From Pratylenchus scribneri (lineage: Eukaryota; Nematoda; Chromadorea; Rhabditida; Pratylenchidae), in the NCBI GenBank assembly GCA_030063045.1, contig JAQSEB010000017.1, positions 1,054,001 through 1,118,000 of the forward strand: a stretch of DNA of 64,000 nt, written 5' to 3'. Positions 32,391 to 43,390 of the stretch are shown piece after piece (the first letter of the stretch is position 1; every line of letters starts with the position of its first letter). The translations under genes and the position numbers were made by a program. The notes beneath the pieces were generated by a model. It was not told where the DNA came from. It made no database searches and saw only the letters and a list, made by a program, of their open reading frames with translations.

Positions 32391-34799
32391 ATGCTAATAA
32401 AAAATTATTTCTTCACAAATTTTAAATTCTTTTCAAATAAATTTTATATTTTTTCAAATTTATTTCTATTTTATTCAATTATTTTTCTGGAAGGTAAATT
32501 CATTAAAAATTTATATTTATTATTTTAAATTTCAAGTTAAATCAATGGACGATTATTGTCCAACAAAAAATGGCAAAAACCCGATAAAACGTTTGAATGA
32601 ATTAAGCAGTCCTGGATTCCCAAAAAAATATCCACAAAATATGGATTGCATTCGAATTATTGATGGTTTTATAAATTATTATTATTTTTTATATTAATTT
32701 ATTTTTAAAAGCACCAAAAGAATATGACATTGTCGTTCGATTTCGGGATATTTTCCAAGTGAAAATAAATAATAATAATTTTAAATAAATTTTATTTTTT
32801 TAATAGATTGAATCGGCTTATGAATTTCCGTATGCAAATGAAGAAAGAATATCGGCCTATAATTGTCCGCATGATTTTCTAGTGAATTTCAATTAAATAT
32901 TATATTTTCTAATTAAATTAATTTAAGGAATTTCGTGATGGTCAATTCCCCTTTTCCCCTTTATTGGCCCGACTTTGTGGAATGCGAGTGCCACATTTCG
33001 AAATTTTAGCAAAATCCGGCCATTTACGGGTTTGGTTCCACAGTGATGCCCTTTTTGAATACAGAGGCTTTTTGGCTGATTTTGAATTTGTCCGGAAGGA
33101 AATGGCCATAAAATCCATTATTCCTTCAAATTATCAAAGAAAAGGTGTTCAAATGTCAATACAAAATATTTTAACTTTTATAGAATGCCATTTTAAATTG
33201 AATGGACCATTGGATGGATATATTAAATCGGATGATATTGCACAATTTTATGAGGTAAATGAAAATATTATTAAATTATTTTTATTCTTTTTAGAATAAA
33301 AAAATTGGAAAACCGACAGAATGCGTATGGCAAATTGAAGTAATTTTTTGGTGTTTATTTTTTTATTAAATATTTTTATGTACCAAAATGGCTCCAAATT
33401 GCCCTTTTCATTGAGGAATTCGAAATGGGAGCACCGAATCAATGTTTGGAAAATTCGCTGGAATTATACACTGGACAATTTGCCGCTGTGCCTTTCAGAA
33501 GATTTTGTGGGGTTACGGCCACCCATATTTACACTGGGGAGGTCAAAAATTGGAAGGAATAAAATTAATTAATTAATTTAAAATTTCAGTCCCTCGTTTA
33601 TTTGCGCCTTTTCATCCAGGATGAAGTACATTTTTTTGCCTCTCGTTTGAGTATACTCTTTTCAACTTATTTAAAATGTAAATGAATTAAATAATAATTT
33701 AATTATTATTTATTTTAAAATAGTGCCAAATTGCAGTGAATTTGATTTATTCGATTGCGGCGATGAAATTTGCATTCCAAAATGTTTGTAAAATTTTTCC
33801 ATTTTTAATAATCCATTTTTAGCCCTGGTTTGCAATGGCCGAACAAACTGCCTTTATCGACGCGATGAAATCAATTGCAATTGGAGTGAATTAATTATAT
33901 TTAATATTTTTTAATTAATTAATTCCAAAGCATTTGACCCATTCGGTGCCATTTATCGTTCTGGCCATCTTCCACTGTTAATTTTACTCTCAATTTTAAC
34001 ATTTGCCGTGACCGTACTTTGCCTCTATTATAAACCATGCAAAAAGAGGCCACATGCATTTGCCAGGTAAAATTAATTTAAATAATATTTTCATTTTTTT
34101 AATCCCCAAAAAGAGGTCGAAATATTTTCATCAAAAGTCGAGCAAGTTCTCTTGTTACCGAAAATCCTGTTGTTGGCCAATCCCATAGGCCAAGTCGATG
34201 CTCAGCGGATGGTAAAAATAATATATAAATAAATTATTTTTTGGTTTTTTAGCTGGAAAATCCCATCGAAATTTACTGAATAAATTGGTGGCAATGAGCA
34301 AATCTGTAATTTAATTATTTTATTTATTTCTTATTTTATTAGTAAATAAATTAAGATATTTTTTCAACTTAAATTTTTTGATCAAATTCAAATAATTTTA
34401 ATTAATTAATTAAGATATATTAATTGAACTAATAATTAATTAAGAAATAATAAATTGATTTGTACTATTTATTTAAGTTTGACGAGGAATGGTCATTGTC
34501 GGATTTATCACTTCATGAACATCATGCAAATTGTGGCCAACAGAATCCAAACAACAATACAAATAATGGGCCAATTCCGAATGGGGAAATGGCAAAAAGG
34601 AAGGGTATAATTTTATTTATTTGGGTGACAATTGACAAATTATTCATTCCCTTTGTTAGGAAACGAAAGAAGGGCTACTTTGGTGCGTCAAAAAATAAGT
34701 GAAGGAGAAGGAGGAGAACAAATGATGACCAATTTGCAAGAAGAAAAACAGCAGCAAGATAAAGATTCACAAAAGCCAGAAATGATTAAAGTTATTTAA
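32391..34799 (+). CDS. CUB-CUB-LDLa transmembrane protein, Neto/SOL-2-like
   Basis: 536 aa, 16 exons: 32391-32493, 32537-32665, 32712-32758, 32807-32881, 32928-33144, 33184-33254, 33295-33339, 33383-33541, 33590-33677, 33724-33783, 33823-33885, 33931-34066, 34114-34211, 34253-34305, 34478-34604, 34660-34799. A hydrophobic signal ends near FLEVKS. CUB1 covers about residues 36-170: [41 protein letters not shown]2 covers about 180-290: [33 protein letters not shown]. One LDLa domain follows ([15 protein letters not shown], then [16 protein letters not shown]). The TM helix is [20 protein letters not shown]. The tail is about 165 residues. This order is that of Neto and SOL-2, auxiliary subunits of glutamate receptors. 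Exon 8 has no AG in front of it. Confidence 0.87.
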
Positions 34800-35448
34800 A
34801 AAATAATATAAATAAAAAATATATACCTAAATTGATATAATTTAAATAAATGGTCGAAAATAATTTGAGTCAATTAAAACTACAGTAATTTATATATAGT
34901 ATAAATATAATATACCATCATAGAGCATATGTAGATTTATTTTTTACTCTATAAAATATATTATTTTTTAAAACAAATGAAAATCGACAGGTCTGATATT
35001 TTAAAAAAATGTTGAAAAAACCGGGTAAAATTACTCTGGTAAAAATACAGGGTATTTACCAGTAAGTTTTGACCAGCTTTTTATACTCTAACTTTTGTAT
35101 GAAAGGCAGAATTATTTATCTAGGTTCAAGTGGAATTAAATTGGGGCAAATAGGCGGAATTAAATTGGGCAAGCATTATAAAGCATATATTTATTCCAAA
35201 AATAAAATAATAATAATTTTTGTGAATATAGAAGAATTAATTTTTATGTTTTATTTTGCATTCTTTCATAATGATATGGGTTCACACAAATCCAATCAGA
35301 ATTTCCCTCTTTACAATATGAAAATTGACAAAATGATGCCGCCTTCAAACATTTGCCATTTTCCAAATTTGGCCATCGAAATAATTTGCAGAATAAAAAA
35401 TGGGGCCGAATTTTTTTGCCTCTAATCTTAAATAAAAAATATAAAATC
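34800..35448. other. Convergent intergenic gap
   Basis: AT-rich. An open frame of 118 codons at 35069 (+) consists of AT-biased sequence with no motif and no splice context, so it is not called. Confidence 0.45.
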
Positions 35449-36191
35449 TTAAATTTTTTCATTTACAACCTGCAACCGTCGGTCCTTTGGAATTTTCATT
35501 TTTATACAATTTTTGGAACATTTATCATATCCATCTGAAATAATTATTTTAATAAATTGTTCCATTTGATTTGGTCGGCAATTTATTCTTTTTAACAGTG
35601 ATCGAATTGCCACCTTGGCAAATTCTTTTTCTGGATGCTGCAATTAATAAAAAAAAATATTTTAAATAATTCAAGTGAAATTGTTACTTGAATATAATTA
35701 AATAAAATGCTTGCAAATTCCCCCATTCTTTTTTCATTCAAATCAAACTGAAATTAAATGGAATGAAATTTTATTTTGGAAATAATTTTTTACTTTTTCC
35801 GCCGTCATTTTTCCCTCAATTTCATCTTCCATTATCATTTTGCCATGATCCCCATTTTTCACCATATCCCAAATTGTTGCTGCCGGCGTATTCATAATCG
35901 TTAAATGCAAATTTGTTTCAATCTTCTTTTCTATTTCAAATTTTAACAATTTCGCAATTTTCTTCTCCTCGATAAGCCGACATAAATCAAATCGATTTAA
36001 TTTAAATTATATTTTCTAATCAATTTTATACAATCCATGAGCACATTTTCATCCAATTTACAACAAATTTGTGGATTTATTTGTTGGCTAATAATTTTTT
36101 CCGCAAAAATTCGCTCTTTTTGTCGTAAATTTTCCAAATTCATTTGCTCTTCATTTTCGGCAATTTGAGTAAATTTAAAAAATGATTCCAT
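35449..36191 (-). CDS. Unknown helical protein with an interrupted reading frame
   Basis: Segments in transcript order: 36191-36018, then 35994-35794, 35747-35688, 35637-35449. The last three join cleanly by GT-AG introns. Together they read as a mostly helical, charged protein of about 208 residues: MESFFKFTQIAENEEQMNLE at the start, IEEKKIAKLLKFEIEKKIE in the middle, HPEKEFAKVAIRSLLKRI near the end (ARM/HEAT-like texture). Between segments 1 and 2 lie 23 bases (35995-36017) with an in-frame stop and a frame change but no usable GT..AG. That suggests a frameshift, a pseudogene, an assembly error or a missed splice. Family not recognised. Confidence 0.5.
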
Positions 36192-39165
36192 TTTTTTAAA
36201 AATTAAAATATATTTCACTTGACCAAGATAAAGTTGGATTAATAATTTTTTAAATCGAAAATAATTTAGTGGAAATTTGGCAAGTGAATAAAATTTATTT
36301 CAATTTTATTTGATTTTATTGACTATTATTTTATAAAAACTACAAAAAATTATAGCAAATGGATTGTGAATTATCCTCCAAATGAGACTCATTTTTCAGA
36401 CAGATTTTTCCTATTTTTGATGAGTCTCATTCTGTTTCTGCAAATGGCACAGACTCAATCCAATCAAAAAAGGTAATAAGTGTGATTGTCTGGCCAAATT
36501 ATTGTCCTAGACACTAGACAGTCTATTTATCCTACCAGACTAGTAAATGCATAAAGCGTTGGCCAGTTTGCAAATCACTTTTTTTGCAAAAAAAATTTTT
36601 GTAAAAAATTCGATCAATTTTTTAAATAACAGAGGAAGCTGGCATTAGTACAATAAGATGATTAATTAATTAATTTACTTCAATACAGAAAGCGTTGACC
36701 GTTTTGCAAATTCAAAAAATCACATAATTTTTTTTCAAATAACAAAGAAACTGTTATTAATACAACAATATAATTAATTAATTATCTAATTCATACATTA
36801 TAAACATAACTAAACTCACCATTCAATCAATTTATTGAATTTAGACTTTAAAAAATAAGCCAAACAAATTCAAATCTTTTTTTTTTTGCTGATCGCCCAT
36901 TTCTCGTCCTCAGCATTGGATTTGCATAAAATCTTTTGCAATATTAAATTGTGCCAAATGCAATTCCATTTTTTTATCAAATCATTTCCACGATTTATTC
37001 TCCTCTTTATTTAATCATTATTTCCCCTCTCTCGCTTCCTATCCCTTACCATAATCTAAGTCTAAAATTAATCATAATCATCGATATTGAGCTTGTTTTT
37101 TGGTTAAGATATTTTGTCAATTTTTTCATCTGAATGATTTTTGTAATTGTTTTTTATTTTCCTAAAAAATTCAATTCCAACTATTGGGAATAAGAAAGAG
37201 GCATCAAATTTGCCTTCAGGTAGCATTTAATATTCTGTATTCCATATTAATAATCAGATTTTGCCTGAAGCAAAATGAAGGAATTATTATTTATTTATTA
37301 TTTTTTGACCATTTTATTCATATTTTTATTTGATTTTTACAAGCTTTCCCATCCCTCAGAGCTTTCAGCAAAATTTTTATATGGGAATGGAGAATGGATT
37401 GGGCGGTGGTTGGGGAGAATGGGGACCGTCCGTCGGCTTCGTTTTCGTCGTCGTTGGGTCGTCCGCCGGTCGTCAACCACTGTGTTGCTGGCCCCCCTCT
37501 CCGTCCCCATTCACCACCGCCGCTCCTCCATTCATTTTGTCCATTCCTCCTCCTCCGATGACTTTTGTACAATCTTCGTCCGTCCGTCCATCCTCCTCAT
37601 CCAATCTTCTTCTTCTTCTTCCTTTTTTCCCCTCCTAATACGTATTGATCCGTCCATTCAATTTTCCCCGTAAAAGCAACCATCTCCGTCCCCATAAACC
37701 GTTGTTATGAGTGTTTTTCGCCGGCGTTTCCATTTTCGGTTTTCACCAACTCCCCCTTCATTTTATAATCCTCCTTTCCTCCACACCTTCATTTTTAATT
37801 TTATTAATTCAATTTGATTATTTTTTTTATCATTTTTTGCCAATTTGGGATTTAGCTCAAAACCAATGCCTTCACAAAATTCGAGAATATTTTCGGCACA
37901 TAAATAGGTCAGGGAAAATTCCAACTTTTTTTGTAAATACAAAGACATCGCGCAGTCATTCCCTTCCTTTCTTCCCGTATCCCGTTCATTCTTTCGGTGA
38001 CCTTGGCTTTCCCACCTTCTTGGCAAGCATCCAAAAAAATGACTCTCCCTCGGGCTATATTCATATTTTGCCTGAGTGACACAATAGAGAAGACGTTATG
38101 CTACAGTAAATTTCTAATAAGTTATTTCTAACTAAATGCCCAAAAATTTAATCAAAATAAAAAATTTGAAGTCAAAATGATTTTTTATCAATTTCATCTG
38201 ATCAAAATAAATTAATAAATCCTGTCCATTTCCATCAAAATAAATTATATAAAATGGTTAATTGGGGAGAAAAATAAACAGAGACTTTTCAATTTTCATT
38301 CACCAATTCCCTATTCCCATGACCAATATTCTTTTTACCTTTACCAATATTAAATGGAGATGATGGATTGGATGAATCATTCCCACCCGAAGCCAATAGG
38401 GGAAAAGGTGGAGATGGCCTTGTGAAATAAATAAATTGGCCATAAATAGAAAATGAAAGGGAAAATTGAAGGAAAATGATGATGAACCAAAAAAACACGA
38501 ATCAATCTATTCCATCCATCCATTTTAATATAATTCATTCATTCCCTCCTTCTTCATTGCCAATTTCCCATCACAAAATGATTGTTTGAGGTAAATTCCT
38601 GGCCATTGCTGATAACATTTGAGGGCTGGAATTTTATGGTAAAATGGAAAAACCCACTCAATTCCCACCTACGCAAAATGATAAAAATTCATCGAATTGG
38701 AATTTGTTGCGCCCAACAAAAAAAAAGCCATTATATAACGCAATAAAAACTTTTCCTCCAATAATTATTTAATAAACCAAATGGATTTTTATGAATTTAT
38801 GCACATTTTTCATTGCAAAATTGCAATTTTTATGCCTTCTCAAAATTTGCATACAATACAATTTTTTGAAACATTTTGCATGAAAGTTTAATACTAAAAA
38901 GCTTAAAAAATTCCTAAATTAAAATTAAATCCATTGGCAAAAATTTAACTTTGGAGTTTGGAATAAAGCTTTCACCTTTCATACCGGGCCCTCCCAGGCT
39001 CCACCCTCCAATCCTCACTGTTTTTGTTCTCGTTCTCATGAATTCTTCGAATAAAAACTTTTCTATTTGCATATTTAAAGGTTCTTTGAATCTTTTTTTT
39101 TTAAATTTAATTCATTATTCCTTCAAAATTGTGCAAAGAACAACACAAATTTTCTCCCTGCAAAG
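36192..39165. other. Intergenic region with a pyrimidine-rich island
   Basis: 36192-37270 is AT-rich without genes. 37380-37690 is a C/T-rich island (TCCTCCTC, CTTCTTCTTC runs) that opens frames on both strands (132 codons + from 37275, starting with a signal-like MKELLFIYYFLTILFIFLF; 84 codons -). No stop pattern or motif fixes one of them as real. The minus frame 37763-38026 is hydrophilic and could be coding, but it has no splice or family support. The remainder upstream of erm-1 is AT-rich. Confidence 0.4.
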
Positions 39166-42100
39166 ATGTCAAAAAATGCGGTCAGTAAATTATAGTCAGG
39201 AATATGTTTAAATTGTCCCCTCATTAATAAAGATCAATGTTCGGGTCACCACGATGGACGCGGAATTGGAATTTTCGATTCAGCCATCCACATCCGGCAA
39301 ACAGCTATTCGATCAAGTGGTCAAAACAATCAACCTTCGCGAAATTTGGTATTTTGGCCTTCAATACATCGACACAAAAGGATTCACTTCATGGCTGAAG
39401 TTGAACAAGGTTGAATAGATGTCAATTTTTGACAATACTAATTTCGCCCATTTTTTCTCATTAGAAAGTGCTCAAACAGGATGTGAAAAAGGAACCAATT
39501 TTACAGTTCAAATTTCAGGCAAAATTCTACCCCGAGGGTAAATTGGGAGAATTAATAGGAAAATTATTTTTATTTTTTAATAGATGTTACTAATGAACTC
39601 ATCCAGGATGTCACTTTGGTAATTTTAATAATTTTAAATTAAATTATAAAACTAATTTCATTTTTAGCGTCTTTTCTATTTGCAAGTGAAGGATTTGATT
39701 TTGACCGATGAAATCTATTGCCCACCGGATCAAGCAGTTTTGTTGGCATCCTATGCAATGCAGGCAAAATATGGAGATTTTAATAAGGTTTTTTGGCCAT
39801 TAATTAAGTAAAAATAATTTTGGCATTCATTCAAGGATGAGCATATTCCCGGCTTTTTGGCCAATGATCGACTCCTTCCACAGCGAGTGATCAATCAGGT
39901 TAATTTTATGCTATATTTTTGAGCACTAATTTTACCAAAATAAATCTTGGTATTAATATAAAGGAGATGCAGATGGTGCCCCACAAGGGTAAGTGATGGT
40001 AGCCGAATCAACTCCTATCATAATAAGTAATCAGAGGTGAAGGGGGATATTCTAAAGGAATATAAATCAAAAGAGATGCACAGAATTTTACGAATATTTA
40101 CTAAATTCGGAACTCTTATTACATTCTTTCTTTACTCTAAAAGCTAAGCCTTAGCCCTAAATATAACAATTTAATAATAGTTAATGAAAAAGTGATGGTA
40201 GTGAATCCATTCACTGCTGATGATTTTCACTTTGATCGACAGATTGATTTGCCTCAAATCACCCTTTCGCCTTGTGGGGCCTCTTCTCCATTAGTATCAT
40301 AATTTATTAATCATTTATTTTGACATCCATGCAAATTACCATTATAGAGTAAATATCATATAGCATAATTGTCATAATATAATGTCCATTTGATTCAAAA
40401 AGTCGCTATGGACAGAAGGTGTCATGTAAATAATATTCATTTTATTCGCAGTTCAAAATGAACATCAACGAATGGGAAAATCGAGTGATGGTTTGGTGGG
40501 CCGATCATCGGGCAATGAATCGGGAGACGGCAATGTTGGAATATTTGAAGATTGCCCAGGATTTGGATATGTATGGGGTCAATGTGCGTTGGTCAAAATG
40601 CTTAAATAATTTACCCAAAATTTTCCACAGTATTTTGAAATTCGGAACAAAAAGTCGACTGATTTATATTTGGGCGTGGATGCCCTTGGGCTGAACATTT
40701 ATGACAAAAATGACAAACTTAGCCCAAAAGTCGGCTTCCCTTGGTCCGAAATCAGGAATATTTCATTCAACGACAAGAAATTCGTGATTAAACCAGTGGA
40801 CAAGAAATCACAGGTTTCATTGCGACTTTGGCCAAAATTCAATTTTTTGTTAGGATTTTGTCTTCTATGCCCCAAGATTACGCATCAATAAGCGAATTTT
40901 GGTAAATTTTGAATAAATATAGTCATAATAATTAAATGAATATTAGGCATTGTGCATGGGAAATCATGAATTGTATATGCGCCGTCGAAAACCGGATTCA
41001 ATTGAAGTTCAACAAATGAAACAGCAGGCAAAGGAGGAGCGAATTCAGAGACAATTGGAGCAGGAAAGGTTGAATTACAAATAAAATGTGTGCTTGTCGG
41101 TTAATGCAAATTTTTTTGAGTCGATTGGGGAAAGGTAACGGTAAGCGGTAACCCCATGGGTCATCCGATACGGTACGCTACAACTGGGCGACGAAGCTTG
41201 TGCTCATTAAGCGCTAAACCGAAATTGATGATTTTGATATCAAATTAAAGAACGCACTACTGGCTATCGAAAGATATAAAATTTATTTGGTTTGGTTCAG
41301 AATTAGAGAGTAGTACTTAAAACATAAGACTACTTTTATAAATTAGCGAATGGTTTTTTGAACATAATCCCACCAAATCTAAACCTATCCAAGTAAATTT
41401 TATATCTATCTATAGCCAGAAGTGCGCTCTTTAATTTAATACCAAAATCATTTATATCGATTTACCATTAATTAGCTACAAGAGCCTCTCCCAGTTGGGA
41501 CGACGCCTAGTTAGTCGCAACCATCCGGTAAAGGGTTACGGTCATTCAGGGATTGGTTAACATCTACTGTATCCTTAACCGTAATCTTGATCACCATAAG
41601 GTGGAACAGACGGATAACTGACAAGTATCGTAAAATATATTTAACTGACCAAAATTTAATTAAATAGATTGCAACGAGAAATGAATGCACGGGAACAGGC
41701 CGAACAAAAGCAGCAAGAATATGAGGCAAAAATGATGCAAATGAAGGAGGAAATGGAAGAGGCACAACGGGAGTTGGAAATGGCCCAAAATCGAATTCAT
41801 CGCCTTGAAGATCAAATTTATGAATTGAATGAGGTGAAATTGAAAATAAAATAAACGGAAAAATTAAATTTAGGCCAAACGCCTTTTGGAGCAAAAAGAG
41901 CATGAATTGCATTCATTGACCCATCAATTGCAATCGGAACGAGCGGTTTAGCCCAAAAATATTTAATTTTTGAATTTAATTTTATGCCAGATGAGCGAAG
42001 AAGAACGAAATCGATTGTTGGGCGAAATTGAACAACAAGAATCGCAAGTGTCGGCGATGCGTTCCGAAGTGAAAATGAAAACGACGGAAATGAACAAATT

Positions 42101-42610
42101 GAAGGAGGAAGTGGACAGTGCAAATCGAAATGGAAAAGTTGGAGGAAATGGCCATTTGTTGGGCGAATTCAATGGTCCCGACGATTTGACGAATGCGCAC
42201 GTTGGTGGGTGAAATAAATGGAAATAGCAAAATAAATTGCAAAAATAAAAAGAATTGAGCACTTATCATGAGGGGGATTCGAACAATTATGATCAGAGGG
42301 AATTGGATCGACAAAATGTGACGGAACAGGACCAATCGCTGAAACAGAAACTCGAAGTGAGAAATAATAAAAAAAATAGTAAAATAAATGTGAATATTTT
42401 TAGATGTTGACCAAGGAATTGGACAATGCCCGAAATCAGCAATCGGTCACCAATTTTGACATTTTGCATATGGAAAATAAGGTTTAACAAAATAAATTAT
42501 TAAAATTTAATTTTAATTTTTAGCGTGCCGGACGTGATCGGTACAAAACGCTGCGTCAAATTCGTTCCGGGAACACAAAACGCCGAATTGATCAATATGA
42601 AAATATGTAA
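39166..42610 (+). CDS. erm-1: Ezrin/radixin/moesin protein ERM-1
   Basis: Membrane-cytoskeleton linker that ties actin to apical membranes. Exons: 39166-39180, 39233-39409, 39465-39537, 39584-39618, 39668-39787, 39836-39898, 40452-40583, 40631-40813, 40854-40901, 40947-41068, 41668-41833, 41874-41945, 41991-42208, 42260-42356, 42404-42481, 42524-42610; 561 aa, close to the family's usual 560-590. The FERM domain (about 1-295) includes [20 protein letters not shown] and [16 protein letters not shown]. The central coiled coil has [17 protein letters not shown] repeats. The C-terminal actin-binding tail contains [18 protein letters not shown] with the conserved phospho-threonine of KTLRQI. The first coding exon is only five codons (MSKNA). 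Introns 6 and 10 carry repeats. All splice sites are canonical GT-AG. Confidence 0.96.
39960..40290. repeat. Possible inverted-repeat element in erm-1 intron 6
   Basis: GGTGCCCCACAAGGGTAAGT near 39974 and the complement of CACCCTTTCGCCTTGTGGGG near 40262 form weak inverted ends inside the 553-bp intron. The similarity is partial, so it is a degraded element at best. Confidence 0.4.
41130..41545. mobile_element. Inverted-repeat element J in erm-1 intron 10
   Basis: The arms 41221-41300 and about 41380-41460 are reverse complements: TCAAATTAAAGAACGCACTA then CTGGCTATCGA, against the complement of TATAGCCAGAAGTGCGCTCT. Weaker outer arms contain GGTTAC/GTAACC. A right-hand neighbour block (41535-41610) resembles 4530-4670. 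Confidence 0.72.
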
Positions 42611-43390
42611 AGGGGAAAATAGAAGAAAAGGGAGAAATTGAATAATAACAAAAATGCCCTTGTTTTGCCTTTTAATTTAAAATTATTTTATTATTATTCC
42701 ACCCATCCATTTTCATATTCTTTTTATTTATCCAACCATTTTCAATTTCACATTAAAAATATTTCAATTTTGACCACAATGATGGATTCCTTCTGAAATA
42801 ATTTACATCAAACTTTTCTCAAATTTATTATTATTTAGATTAAAGCTCTCCTCTCATTCAAAATTCAAATTGATTAATGAAAAATGAATAATTTAATAAT
42901 AATTACATATATCATTGACATTGACCACAACATTCATTCATGATTTGTTTTTCAATTAATTATTTTTGAATAAATTTGTTTAAATTTATAATGAAATTGG
43001 CGTACTCATATCTTTAGCCCCAGGGCTTATAAGTTTCGAAGCCCAAAATGGGCAAAATTTGGAGAATTCTCTTATCTGTCTTACTGGTTAGTAGTTAGTA
43101 CTTATTAGTATTCACAGTTCTAATACGTTTTCACAATAATAATTTCAACGGAAATGGCTAGAGATTTTATATGCAGATAGTTGATCAGAACTTTATTTTT
43201 TATAGAGTCCGATGGCACTAATAAGAAATACAATAAAAATTTTTTGCAAAAAGTTCATTATGACAACAAAGTCGAGGGGGGGGGGGGGGGGGGGAGCTTC
43301 TAATAGGTAAAATATTAAATAAAATTAATGCCTATTATAAAAATTGGCATAAATTAATGTCTATTCGAAAACATTATCCCAATTTTCTCT
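42611..43390. other. Convergent intergenic gap with poly-G tract
   Basis: AT-rich. A run of about 19 consecutive G (about 43275-43293) stands out in a G-poor genome. No gene is seen. Confidence 0.55.

Noticed and set aside
37275..37673. 132-codon plus frame starting with a signal-like peptide
   Set aside because: After the hydrophobic start it is translated pyrimidine-rich repeat (runs of S, R, L), and other frames are equally open.
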